64,000 nucleotides of DNA, taken from contig NC_081413.1 in assembly GCF_030272615.1 (NCBI RefSeq), positions 720,640,367 to 720,704,366 on the forward strand. Direction: 5' to 3'. The notes beneath the pieces were generated by a model, which worked only from the letters and a program-made list of their open reading frames with translations, did not search any database and was not told the DNA's origin. This stretch comes from Cryptomeria japonica (Eukaryota; Streptophyta; Pinopsida; Cupressales; Cupressaceae). Of this stretch, positions 45,400 to 56,373 are shown one piece after another (the first letter of the stretch is position 1; each line of letters begins with the position of its first letter). The position numbers and the translations under genes are program-made.

Positions 45400-46476
45400 T
45401 GTTAGGACCCAGAGGCAATTGAGAGTGGGGGGGGGGGAGATGAATCAGTTGTCAATTAATTTCAACCCAAATATAAATTAATCAAACTTGATACTTAATA
45501 CTGATAAACCAAACTTAATGTCAGTTGACAGATTAGCAGTTAATATTAATATCGGTAAAGCTTAATGCATAAATAGAAAGAGAAACAACATCCACAACAC
45601 TTAACACAAAGATTTGTATGTGGAAACCCTGTAAGGTGAAAACCCACGGTGGGAAACCTTACCCACAATCAAATAATACTACTGTAGATAGTATGTGTAT
45701 ACAAATGGGGTCTATACATGCAGAAAGGCCAACTGCCTAGAGCTCACTGCTCAATCACAAAATAGTAGTCACACTAACTACAATTGGATGGTTAAATCCA
45801 ATGATAATGTTCTACTCAAAGTAGCATCTTCAATGTTGGATTTAGTATCAGTTAAGCTCTGATAATCACCTTCAAACCTTCCTTGAACCTTCTCTATAGT
45901 CCACTCACATGATCTTCAATGTTTGCACATACCATGTTACAATATCATAACCTTTTTATTCTCTGCTCATACCATTACACATCTCACAAATGAGACATTA
46001 CATATATACCAAAACCTAGGACCAAATGTGTAGGTCGTATTACTAAGAATATTACAATAAAATCAATTACAAACAAGTCAAGATGTTATGCATCATGTCG
46101 GCTCAATAAATTTACAATAATATTCAATTAATAAATCATCTCCATAACATGTCGTGCTGATCTAGAATAGATAATGCATGTCGGTTAATAACCTAGACCA
46201 ATTTGCCAGTAACAACAAATATGTCAACCCGATTAGACCAATAACCAAAACCATGTCTTCGACATCACCAAGTGATTTCCAAATGATAAAAAGTCATCCT
46301 CAGTGCCGGTGATCAATATAACCTACTGGTGAACAATATACCAGTGACTATGCATAAGTCACTGAACTGCCAGTGAACATAATGTGTCAGTTCATTATAA
46401 CCAAAGATCTCCAAAAGGATAAGTGTTGACATGAATGACAAAACTAATGCAACACATCCATAATACCAACATAATT
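45395..46476 (-). mobile_element. Solo LTR inside the LINE
   Basis: LTR body 45400-46471 (1072 bp; plus strand TGTTAGGACCC ... ATACCAACA) with the duplication GAATT at 45395-45399 and TAATT (one change) at 46472-46476. The LINE frame resumes directly after it (…LPMGAKLVWEICRRGN). It has no interior, so it is the product of LTR-LTR recombination. The sequence is related to the N-element LTRs (AGTGCCTAGAGCTCACTGCTCAAT-like block, and a run of 11 G at 45427-45437) but longer and divergent. Confidence 0.88.
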
Positions 46477-47560
46477 TGCCAATGGGAGCAAAATTGGTTT
46501 GGGAAATTTGTAGACGTGGTAATCAGAAGTGAGCAAGAATTCTAAAACACAAATATCTGGACTCACTTGAGCCTAAAAGGATCCTCACAGTTATCAACCC
46601 ACCTAGGGGTTCGACCATTTGGAATTTTATACTAGAATACAAAGAAATCATAAGCGATCAGGTCACTTGGGATGTTAGAAATGGGAGGAATCCATCCTTT
46701 TGGCTTGATTCTTGGAGTGGTGAAGAAGCCTTGTGTCATAATCCCACTCTTCATTCTATAATGAGAGTAACATGCCAACATTAGGGACACAAAGTCGGTG
46801 ATTATGGTCATTCAGTTAAGGAGAATGGTATTGACAGATGGGTGTGGAATTCTCTGGACCCCTTGGACTTAGACCAAAATCAGAAAGACATTTTTGTTGG
46901 TATTCTAAGGAATCAAATCATTTATCCATCCCTGGATGAGGACATCATTAGCTGGTGTGGCTCTTCTAATGGTAAGTACAAGGTATGTTTTCGCTATAAA
47001 TTGAAAGAAGCTATTGTAGATAAGAAGGATTAGCCGGTTAAACTATTCTGACACAGACATCTACTTCCTAAAGTAGGTTCCTTTGCTTGGATGGCTTTCT
47101 AGAGGAAGATTCTAATTGGAGAAATACTCCTTAAATTGGGTATTAATGGGCCTAGTAGATTTGTATTATGTTGAAATCAAGAGGAGACAATTGATCACCT
47201 TCTGCTACACTGCAAATTCTCTAGCAACTGTTGGTGGCATTTTATGGTAAAGTTAAATCTTGCATGCCCTTTTCCGAAAGGTTTGGATGATTGGTTTCTA
47301 CTATGGCCTAAACCAAAATGTAAGGCAATATATGGGGACTTATTTGTCATCCCACCCTCACTGCTGATTTGGGAAATTTGGAAAGAAAGGAATCAAAGAA
47401 TTTTTAGGATAAAGATTTGGGCCAGATTGCCCTCTGTGGGAAAATTGAAAACCACCTGGTTGAGCTCTTGAATGAATCGGCTAAGTCCAAATCTTGGAAA
47501 AATAATCTATATACTGTCTGGGATTGGAAGTTAAAGATCGCATTTCCAAATTTGATCATC
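46477..47560 (+). pseudogene. LINE RT C-terminus with zf-RVT-type finger region, broken
   Basis: Continuation of the LINE ORF2: MGAKLVWEICRRGNQK, KYLDSLEPKRIL, STIWNFILEYKEIISDQVTWDVRNGRNPSFWLDSW, then DIISWCGSSNGKYKV and the finger region GSFAWMAF*RKIL ... GPSRFVLC*NQEETIDHLLLHCKFS at about 47075-47225. This Cys/His stretch is the zf-RVT region of plant LINEs. It is followed by a hydrophobic Trp-rich segment (IWEIWKERNQRIF). Stops at about 47032, 47050, 47101 and 47173. Confidence 0.85.
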
Positions 47561-48063
47561 CCCCTGCTTTTTGGAAGAGGGATCCCTGAGATACCGGCTA
47601 ATCCAAGATTGGGTGTTAAATGGGAAGTCCCAGATACAAGGTGGCATAAGATTAATTTCGATGGTGGCTTTGCAGGGAATCCAGGACGGAGTGGAATTGG
47701 ATGTATTATTAGAGATTCTAAAGGCATCTATATTAAGGAAATCTTTGAAGATATCAGTATGGCCACTAACAATGAGGCTGAATTCTGAGCGGCATTAAGA
47801 GGTTTACAATTGGGGATTGAGTTGGGAATAAAAAGAATCCATCTAGAGGGTGATTCATTAAATGTTATCAATGTTGTTCATAGTAAGCAAACCCCTAGTT
47901 GGCGTCTTAACCTATGGCTTCGACCGATTGTGGATTTGTTAGAGACTGTTGAAGAATTTCGGATTAGCCATATCTATAGGGAAGGTAATATGGAAGCAGG
48001 CAAACTATCTAAGATGGCAATTGCAAATGGAGGCCTTGATCTGGGGCATACGGCTAGGGAATA
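47561..48063 (+). pseudogene. LINE RNase H domain (RVT_3 type), broken
   Basis: WHKINFDGGFAGNPGRSGIGCIIRDSKG, NNEAEF*AALRGLQLGIELG, IHLEGDSLNVINVVHS and SHIYREGNMEAGKLSKMA show the usual D, E, D blocks of the plant LINE RNase H; the last acidic residue (…N.AD) is Gly. One stop at 47786-47788 lies directly after the Glu block. Confidence 0.9.
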
Positions 48064-48652
48064 GCTAAATTTTGATTATGGCAGTTAATATAGTTTAAGT
48101 GTTGCAACCTATCTTGGTCTAAGAATGAACCGGCTTTGTTTCCCCGATGGTCTTGGTTTCTACCAGTTTGTAGTACTTACCAGGAGAAGAATTCTTATCG
48201 GGTGTGGGCTTTTCTTCGATTGTGGTTTCTTACTAGTGCCTACCGGTAGGGGTATCTCCCCCGGCTGCGCGGTCTCTACTGGTTGGCTATGCTTGTCGGT
48301 TGCATAGGTCTCTTACATTTGCCTCTTATTGGTATTTATTACGGTTCCTGTAATATGATCTTACCGAGGCCATTAACTCCAGTGACGAAGTAGATGCTAT
48401 CAAAAAGATAATCTAATGTCCATAATTACTATTAGATATGATAATCTTGATGGCGACAGACATTAAAGAGGCAATCAAATGCGAATAAAGGTGACATGCT
48501 AAAGATGCAGTTTGTTTGTACGAAGTAATTTGGCACGGTTTAGTTAGGTCCTCGAGCTTCTCAAACTTTATGAGTTGTCGAGATAAATAAAGGAAGGCCT
48601 CCTTAATTTAAACACATCAAATTCTTCCCCTTTCTTTCTTTGTTGTTAAAAA
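48064..48652 (+). other. LINE spacer between RNase H and the extra ORF
   Basis: About 590 bp, richer in G+C than the surrounding LTR, without a clear coding frame. CCGGT/ACCGG words recur in 48130-48300 (ACCGGCT, TACCGGTAGG, CCCCCGGCT). The last 60 bp (AATAAAGGAAGGCCTCC, then a pyrimidine-rich CCTTTCTTTCTTTG) resemble a promoter or leader. Its origin is unclear. Confidence 0.4.
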
Positions 48653-49411
48653 ATGGATACACCATTATTGTTGGAGGCAACCTGCCATCAGATGGTATTT
48701 CTAGGCAACATTTCTGATAAGTGCCTGCAATCAGTTCTTTCCTCAAGTCATCATTTGATTCTGCACTGTGTAAAAATAATTTTGGGGAAGGAATTATTAA
48801 ATGCATACCACAGATATAGAGCCAATGCAAACATTCTTGCTTTCTTTCTAGTGATGCTGCTCTACATGGGGACTAGTAAGCAAAGGGTGAAGCTGCTCAC
48901 TCAAATGGTGTTCAAGCACTGCTTCCGTGGGGAAATTGATGCCATGCTAGATAATGTCGACGACAATCTCAGGATGTCATTTCCCCAAAATTATTATATG
49001 AGATTGGGCAATGGTGTGGAGGTGATGAAAGAGGTGATAGTAATCTCTCTTGATTTCAATGCCTTGGAGGCCTCCTGGCCTAACATTAACATAAATATTG
49101 AGTTCCTTTCCAAGATTGTCAGAATACTACCTGACTTCTTGGCTGCTTGGAGAAGAACCTACATATAGGATGAAGGGCTTTCAAGCATAAGAGACATTGG
49201 TATTTTGGCCAATGGTGACATAGAAGATGACAACTCTTGGGGTCTTGGTCATGAAGAAGAGTGGATTCCAGATGAATTCCACCTCCCCTGGGAAAAGGCA
49301 GAATTGATGGCTCATGTTGCTTGCAGAAATGATTGCTCGATAATATTGGATGTTGTTGCTGCTCTTGCACTGGGTGACAATACCCCAAAATCAAGCTTTG
49401 AAGAATCTTGA
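48653..49411 (+). pseudogene. Extra ORF in the LINE 3' part, unrecognised
   Basis: Starts at an ATG in AAAAATGGATACACC context (MDTPLLLEATCHQMVF). 171 codons to a TAG at 49166-49168, then the same frame continues for another 80 codons (DEGLSSIRDIGILANGDIEDD … TPKSSFEES*). Predicted as a mostly helical protein with a hydrophobic segment (NILAFFLVMLLYMG) and an acidic C-terminus containing GLGHEEEWIPDEF. No known domain recognised. It lies between the LINE RNase H and its 3' UTR, inside the same target duplication. It could be a LINE ORF, a captured host transcript, or readthrough 3' transduction. Confidence 0.5.
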
Positions 49412-49767
49412 AATGTATTGACCTCCTTGGTTCTATGTATCGGTCCTCTTTGTAATTATATTTCTCAAGTTCACTTGTTTTGTTAAGTAGATTGTAGGCC
49501 TATGGCCAAAATTAGCATAGTAACAGCCAACATTTTGTTCACCACCGGCTAGTTTTGTTTAGTTGGATGGCCGCTAGCCGTGGAACTCTAGAAATGTATG
49601 ATCCTTTCCTACTCGGTTGGTTTTTGGTTGTTGTTTGAAGCAATGGTAGGGGGTTTTCTTCCTGGTTCTTTCCCTCTATGGCTCTTTCTGAACCAGGTTT
49701 GTATTTTTCAAATTTGATTAATACAAGGGTGTTGCTCCTCTGCAGCTATTAATCTATTAAAAAAAAT
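49412..49767 (+). other. LINE 3' UTR and A tail
   Basis: Ends TTTGATTAATACAAGGGTG … CTATTAATCTATTAAAAAAAAT. The 'TTGATTAATA.AA' phrase shortly before the tail is typical of plant LINE 3' ends. Confidence 0.75.
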
Positions 49768-49779
49768 ATATTTAGAAAA

Positions 49780-50078
49780 GGGTTAATGATTAATTGATTA
49801 GAGATAGAAATTGAGAATAGAATTTATTTAAATAATAAAGATTATTTAAATTGAGGAATTAATCAGAGTTAATTAAATAATAATATTTAATTGATATTAG
49901 AAAATGGTTAAATGATTAAATGATGAAAGAATAAGAAATAGAAAAATTAGTAAGATGATGAGGAAAAATGAAATTAGAAGAATAAGATGAATTAACTTAA
50001 TTAAATAATTAAAGAATTATTTAATCAATTAGACGAATAATTAGTACATGATCAATGAGACATTTTTAGGTGTCTACA
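49780..50078 (-). repeat. Outer part of AT-rich gypsy LTR (3' LTR of the 50-kb element)
   Basis: Continuation of the LTR split by the LINE. It ends at 50078; read on the minus strand the terminus is TGTAGACACCTAAAA. The same terminus occurs at 52907 and 56373. Confidence 0.75.
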
Positions 50079-50095
50079 TTTGCCCCTCTTTGAGA
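50079..50095 (-). other. Polypurine tract of the 50-kb gypsy element
   Basis: Minus strand TCTCAAAGAGGGGCAAA directly before the LTR TGTAGACACC. The identical arrangement stands at 56374-56392 for Gy3. This makes 49780-50078 a 3' LTR whose interior lies to the right. Confidence 0.85.
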
Positions 50096-50454
50096 CAATG
50101 TCAGAATGATGTTGTTTCAAAGAAAATGAAATATTTTTCTCCAATACGCCTTGGTACCATTGCATAGTGTAAATATGCCCCCTTGGAAAAGGTGGTTGAA
50201 AAATTTGAAAAATGAGACCATATTTTCGATATCAGTATAGTAAGCAATCCTGTGAAGTTTCGTTCAATTTTGAGATTGTTTGAGTAGGCTACAAGTTGTT
50301 TGAAGCTGACAGGGACCACGGGCGTTGAGTTGTCAAAAAACCCTAATTTTGAGTTATAAAAGGAGATTTTAGGTTTTCATTTGCTCATTTGCAATTTGGT
50401 AAGTTCTTGGTTTTCTCTACGAATCTTGTGCTTTCTTGTGAGTATTTGATCATC
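50079..50454 (+). promoter_or_regulatory. Promoter region of the antisense plant-mobile-domain gene
   Basis: AAACCCTAATTTTG (50339-50350; a telo-box-like AAACCCTAA) is followed by TATAAAAGG at 50355 and an ATG about 100 bp later. The spacing is that of a plant pol II promoter. It lies between the polypurine tract and the ORF and points away from the LTR, opposite to the retroelement's own transcription. Confidence 0.6.
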
Positions 50455-51155
50455 ATGGCTGGTTATAGAGCTCGATTGCACTTGTCTGAATGAGTGCGTT
50501 CATATCAGAGACCTCCTGGGACTGGCGGCATGGTATTTTTCTAAGTTTTTGCCTAGTTTTTTGCTTATTTTGCTATTTTTCCAAAAAAAAATTCTGTGTT
50601 CAATTTTTCCTTTCTGTCACGCAATAGCATGTCGGTTGTCACACATTCATTCTTAATGTACTGCATTCGCCATCAACTTTATGTATACGCCTTAATCATT
50701 ACGCATTAGCTCATAATGTTATACATTAGTTCATTTCTTTACGCAATGGTGTTTAATGTTACACATGCACTCATTTCATTACACATTAGCTCATAATTTC
50801 ACACATAAGCCATAATTGTACCGCATTAGTAATAAATGGCATGCATTCATTGTATGTGAATGTTTTTTGTCATGCGTTTGATAATGTTTTACTTTCTCAT
50901 GATCCGATATCTGATATTTTGAACATTTTCTCTTTGCAGGAGAACATTGGAGTGCTATACTACCGACAAAGCAGACCCAACGAACTTGATCTTTGTGTCA
51001 ATTTACTTGATGAGGAGATTGAGCATATTCGACAGCTTGGTTTGTACTATGTGTTACACTTACCAGAGGTTACGACTAACATGGCCTTAATTACAACATT
51101 AATAGAGCAGTGGCATTCTGAGACATGTTCATTCCATCTACCTACTTTACCATGA
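50455..51155 (+). pseudogene. Antisense gene fragment resembling the plant mobile domain, one intron
   Basis: Exon 1 (50455-50532, MAGYRARLHLSE then a TGA, then RSYQRPPGTGGM) and exon 2 (50940-51155) are joined in phase 0 by a GT...AG intron (50533-50939, …TCTCTTTGCAG). Exon 2 has RPNELDLCVNLLDEEIEHI, QLGLYYVLHLPEVTTNMALITTLIEQWHSET and CSFHLPT. The order L-G-L-Y.VL.LP, AL.T.L.E.W..ET..FHLP is the start of the plant mobile domain family, known from MAIN-like proteins and as antisense ORFs in Tat gypsy elements. It breaks off after FHLPT; the rest of the domain is missing. One stop in exon 1. Position next to the polypurine tract, opposite strand, fits the retroelement ORF class. Confidence 0.72.
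50621..50840. repeat. Degenerate tandem repeat inside the intron
   Basis: Words of the type TTACACATTAGCTCATAATG and TTACGCAATGGTGTTTAATG recur about every 20-40 bp. They lie wholly within the intron of the antisense gene. Confidence 0.75.
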
Positions 51156-51300
51156 TCATGTTCATTACTATGTGTTACACTTACCAAAGGTTACGACCAA
51201 TAGGGCCTTGATTACAACTTTGATAGAGCAGTGGTATTCTGAGACATTTTCATTCCATCTACCTACTGGTGACACATTCCATCTACCTACTGGTGTGTAC
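51040..51300. repeat. Direct duplication of the exon 2 end
   Basis: The stretch from TGTGTTACACTTACCAGAGG to CATTCCATCTACCTAC (about 51050-51147) recurs at about 51170-51269 with few changes, and the last 18 bp recur a third time by 51290. The duplication coincides with the loss of the rest of the domain. Confidence 0.85.
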
Positions 51301-52099
51301 ACTGATAAAAAAAAAACTACAAAATTGGATCATCTGATATGATCAATTATATGTTTCCTGTATCACTAAAACCAATACAAAAGCATATAATGATACAATA
51401 AATACTCCATACACCAAAAAATGATCGCAATAAACCAATCTGCAATCACTGAAGTAGGATTATGTTGACATCAATGCCAACAACACATCCTAGGAATAAT
51501 AATGTCCAACACTTCTCTGTTACACTATTATGTTCCACTATTCTGTAATATTCTGGATCACAAATCCTTCACTCATGCACATAAAAATGGGCACAATCGA
51601 TCAAAAACACTTTCCACACATCCATTGATATCCAAAATGATCATATCCATCGGTCTTATATATCCGCAATATGAAATTAGGTCTTCTACATGTCGACTTC
51701 AAGAACACTATACAAATAATAAAACGTGCATGCATAGTCGGCTCAATCCAAACTCCAATGCATATACAAACCAAAAAGAACTCTTCACATGCTACCCAAA
51801 TGTTGGGTGAACATCCTCGATCACAAAAAAAATCCACCAAATTTACTCCATCAATTCCATACAACGATCAACTATCCAGGTCAGCCATGCCACACTATTC
51901 AACCCAAAAACCTCAAATATTCTAACTCACACGAAAATCATCATCGGAGGCTAAGATTCTGGAATAAGGTACTCCATACATCTAACTATCTTCCTCTAGT
52001 TCCACAACACAAAATATTCAACATTAATAAAATCTCAACCAAAATACTACATTCAGCTGGATGCTCTATTCTATATCTCCGCACTTAACCAAATCTTCA
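51301..52099. other. Spacer, likely LTR-derived
   Basis: No supported gene. Around 51460-51490 GTTGACATCAATGCCAACAAC resembles the outer end of the N/solo-type LTRs, so part may be an LTR fragment. The rest is A/C-rich on the plus strand like 52.9-55.7 kb. Confidence 0.3.
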
Positions 52100-52907
52100 T
52101 TTTGACTTCCGATAGGATCAATTCACACACTACGGATGGAGTAATTAACTTGGGTCTCCATCAATGACAATATCGAATGACTTGTGTAGTGTCTCTTACC
52201 AATAGTGGCTTGGGATGTTAGCCTTGTGATATGTGTCACAAGGAGAAGTGTTTTGGGAAGAACACTTGGCATGGGGAAGAGGGCAAGGTGTTCTCACACG
52301 TGTAAGCACAACTTGGGAAGAACATGGAGATGACAAGTGGAAACACTTTTGACAAAGTGTAAGAGTCCCAGGTTTGAGGAGGATGATATGTGGTACGAAA
52401 GGGAAAGTGTAGGGTGGCTCTTATAGGGAAGAACATTCTCACACATGTGTGAGAACCCTTGGGTCAAAGATGAGGTGGAGGTGGAAGGTGACCCTCGCAT
52501 GCAAGCTCATTTATGAGACAGAGTGACATGTGGACCTAGGTAGGTGGGAGGAATTTAAAATTGAGCAAAATACTAATGGTGATTAGGCTTTGGTTAATTG
52601 GGCTTAATGAAGGGGATTAAATGGAGGGTTTGTATGAATCAAGGTGTTAGTTAATTAATTGTACTAATTGGTTTTATAAGAAATATTCAATAAATTGGCT
52701 AAGGTTGGGAATTAAATCAAATTTTTATAAGAATAGGGATTATATAATTAATTTGATAAATTAATTATATGGTTGGGAGGATTAAATTAATTAAATATAA
52801 TTTAATTAATTTTTCAAAGAATAACAGACTAACATAATTAATAAAATTAATTATGAGGAGATGAATAAATTAATTAAATATCAATTTAATAATTTTAGGT
52901 GTCTACA
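52100..52907 (-). repeat. LTR with terminus at 52907
   Basis: The right edge TTTTAGGTGTCTACA equals the other two minus-strand LTR edges, but here it is followed by AGAAGC instead of the polypurine tract, as expected for the outer end of a 5' LTR. It includes AT-rich words (52660-52900) and a regulatory-looking field (52230-52500) with GGGAAGAACA repeats and a palindrome. Its inner end is not fixed. It may pair with the LTR ending at 50078. Confidence 0.6.
52436..52455. other. 20-bp perfect palindrome in the LTR
   Basis: TTCTCACACATGTGTGAGAA equals its own reverse complement. A related near-palindrome CTCACACGTGTAAG stands at about 52295, and GGGAAGAACA occurs three times (about 52255, 52315, 52426). 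The arrangement looks like U3 enhancer sites. Confidence 0.85.
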
Positions 52908-55729
52908 AGAAGCATAACCTCATCCCGAGAGGAGTCATTGAAAGGAAACTTGCAACCAACTTTATGACAATTTCCACATAGCCCAATTCGGATTTTAATC
53001 AAATCAACACATAGAATCCACATGCAAATAATAGAGAGCATACCCATGAAAATGTGACATGATATATCCTAGGAAAACCCTTAATAAGGGAAAAAAGTAG
53101 CCTCCAAAAGCATCATCCACCATGTATTATCAACAATGCATCCATTACAATACAACTATTGAAAGCCTTCGAAAATCCAGCCATCAATGAGCACTCCATG
53201 TGAACAAGCATGTAACCACACATCCCATGCCATGCTATCATCCTCCACAAATGCTAACTTGGCTAACTAACCAACCCAAACAACTACCCTTGTGGTTGCT
53301 TTTATAAACACAAGCTCCCACAAAATGACCAAGTGGTATTACATGAAAACCATGTGACAATAAAATTTAATATTTTTCCTACCTACCCTTGACCCACATT
53401 CAATATTGGATACTTCATCACTATTACATTCCCCAATATTAAATAAATACAATATAATAATACCAATGTGTCAATACAACTCATCAAGTGGTTACAAGAA
53501 TATTTCAAGGGAATCTCTACATGGTGCACGCCCATCTAGGTGCTCCTAGGTGTAACAATACAATATGTATTACAATATAATTCCATGTCCACCTCACACA
53601 ATAATAAAATAATACAATAAAATATTATTATGCAAGGTGTACAACACCATTTTCTCAACATTCTCCAACTTGTTGTATACATTGCATAAGGGCCAAGAAG
53701 TAATTTGTTACACAAACAAGAGACTTATCTCTCCACGCACATATACCATCATGGAATCCAAGTACTCCATGTGCTCCATCAAGATACCTACAACAAGAAA
53801 CAAAGTGAGCACCATCTCATACATGAATGCTCCCACCCTTCATCATTCCACTGCCACTAGACATGAAAAGGCCATCCAAAGAGAAAGCCAAACAATCTAT
53901 CACAACAAATGATAAGTCCTGCACCAACTCATATCCAAACACAAACACCAATCCAAAGGTATCTATTTACATAAAAAAAATAGCACCCAACACAAGTGCT
54001 AACATGTCAAATATACATGCATCCAAGGCATACAAACCAAGTGAATAACATCTCATCAACATATACAACCATAAGCCTCAAGTGCAATGCCTTCCACGTA
54101 TGTACACCAAGGAAATCTCATTGCATAGGTAATGTCGATATCAGAAATGAATCCACTAACAACATATCATAGAAGTGTAACCATGTAGTATCAAGAACAT
54201 CCACATCAATATGAACATTATGTAAATCGATAACCTGCAAGTACCACTCTCACACCATGTCTCCAACATTCTCCCATGTTCTCCACAACAACAAAGGAAA
54301 CAGATAAAGGAAGCTCTATGTCATCTTCCACATGACAACAAATGAACACGAAACCAGTGAACACATATCTCCAAACAAGATCCAACCAATATAATGTGAA
54401 TATGAACATCCAGGAAGATCACCGAAACAAAGAGAGAAACACTACAAATCAAATCCGGTAGTATGTCCTTCTACACACACCTCTAAATTCTAATTGTGTC
54501 AAGTATGATCTCCTCCATAAAAACCCCACATGAAAAGCATAACAATACCCAAACACCATTTAGTCCCTTGGACTAAATCAACATATATAACATGTACTTG
54601 ACATGGATGTAAGCCTCTCATAACCAAGAAGATCAAACTGAATATCGATTCCCAAACGTAGGAAATACACCCAATAAACCTTCTCCCAAACTAATATCTA
54701 TGATTACCACCATCATAATAATAACTCAAATGCACAACAAGATAACCAATTCTATACATCTCTCAAATGAACCCTCCAAAACTAAACACCTCCATAGCTC
54801 AAGATCTATATCTATGAAAGATAAGCATAAACATAATGCACTTGAAAGAAAACAATGGGGAATACATCTCAAGTAGTAAACTGCCGAGTAGACCAAGAGT
54901 GGGGAATGAGAATTCTCATCAAGCTATCCAAGCCATCATCACTCATACTAAGAACAATATCCTCTCAAGTCCATACCGGGTGAATGCTCCTTGGACTTTT
55001 TACTGAAACAACCAACCATCCCAACACATATCTCTAATCACAAGAGAATATTAGCATCACCTATGTCTCCATGTATCCATGAGTACCTGTAACCAATCAA
55101 TCCATGCCAAAATCCAAATGAAACATAGCAATTTCACGAAGTATCAAAAAAATGATCATGTACCCAATACAAAGAGAACTACCAAGATCAATGTCAAATC
55201 TCCAATTGCAGAATCATGAGCATAAACATGACAACATAATCTAACCATCTCCTCCAAAGAGATAACATGCTCCATATGAACATATAAAATAACAATATCA
55301 TGCTAAAACTCAAAACTAGTATCAAGAGTGCACCATGACATAATATCAACCATTCTGTCAAGCAAGGATAACATGTAAAATGAAAGCATAAACCACACCT
55401 CAACCAAAGAATTCTTGAGCCCTCAAGATGTAAACATCCTCAAATATAATGAAGATCACCATCTTCTACAAGTGCAAACAAAAATGTGAAAGACCCTTCT
55501 ACAGTAATAGGATCTAAGGCATCCTCTAAATATCTAAACACTAAGAAGATCATCCACCATCGAGTGGTAAATACACATCACTACTATATATGGTGAAAAG
55601 TGATGATAAACTATTGTAAAACCATAAACATTCAACCACAAGAAATCTAAGTCCCACAATGAAACATTCACCAATACCAATAGAGATACCTAAGATCATG
55701 TAAATCAACAAAATAAAGCAATATTACCA
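52908..55729. other. Long A/C-rich non-coding stretch, probably LTR interior
   Basis: About 2.8 kb with strong strand asymmetry (plus strand rich in A and C, poor in G) and no convincing ORF above 90 codons. It lies left of the AT-rich LTR end at 56373 without any coding domain between them, so it may be the R-U5 part of a long Gy3 3' LTR. The left end was not identified. Confidence 0.4.
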
Positions 55730-56373
55730 TTCACATGTCTAGTAGGGTTTCAATCTCCATTGTCTTCCTATCTCCATTGATATTGTTTGATGTATTTGCT
55801 CTCAGATTTTATGTGTGCACAAGAGCTCAACAAAGAATGGAAATGTGGTTGATAGTTTGATCACAAGAAGGATTAATTGCATCGTTAGGTGATTAGATGA
55901 TTAGCTGATTAGACAATTAGGTTTGAAAATGAAGGAGAGTATCCTCTTATATAGAAGACACTATAGGAAATGGAGAGATAAGATTGAGAGGTGTAAAGAT
56001 AAATGATTGGCTAGGATTAAAGAGTAGATAGAGGAAATAATTGTATGATAAAGTGGGTAGGTAAGAGAAGAATTAAGAGATGAGTGAAATGTGTCGTGGG
56101 TAGAAAAAGTTAATGAATTAATTAAATAAATAAATATTTATATAATTAATAGAGGAAGTGGGATCAATTAAATAAATAAAATATTTATTTAATTTAGGAA
56201 AAAGATAATTTAAATAAATTAAAGTATTTATTTAAATTAGAAAAGTCTTAGAAGAGGATTAATGAATTAATTAAATAATATGAATTTATTTAATTAATAG
56301 AAGACTTAGGATAAAATAATTAAATAAATAAAAATATTTATTTAATTAGATAGGATAATTTTAGGTGTCTACA
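55730..56373 (-). repeat. Outer (U3) part of the Gy3 3' LTR
   Basis: AT-rich words TTAATTAAATAAATAAATATTTATTTAA-like, terminus TGTAGACACCTAAAA (minus strand) at 56373, followed by the polypurine tract. The minus-strand sequence near 55930 includes TCTTCTATATAAGAGG, a possible TATA box. Confidence 0.75.

Larger units (their letters stand above)
44515..49779 (+). mobile_element. LINE retrotransposon, 5'-truncated, with 12-bp target duplication
   Basis: The element body (44527-49767) is flanked by ATATTTAGAAAA at 44515-44526 and 49768-49779. It ends in a short A tail (AAAAAAAAT). Order: RT from the middle of the domain onward, zinc-finger-like RT C-terminus, RNase H, an additional ORF, a 3' UTR. 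The endonuclease and first ORF are missing, as expected for 5' truncation. It is inserted within an AT-rich gypsy LTR and has itself received a solo LTR (45400-46471). Confidence 0.9.

Noticed and set aside
48653-49411. Independent host gene
   Set aside because: It lies inside the LINE target duplication and directly before the LINE 3' UTR, so it is reported as part of the LINE and not as a separate host locus.
53000-55700. Host coding exons in the A/C-rich stretch
   Set aside because: ORFs are short, lack splice-site framing and have no recognisable motif.
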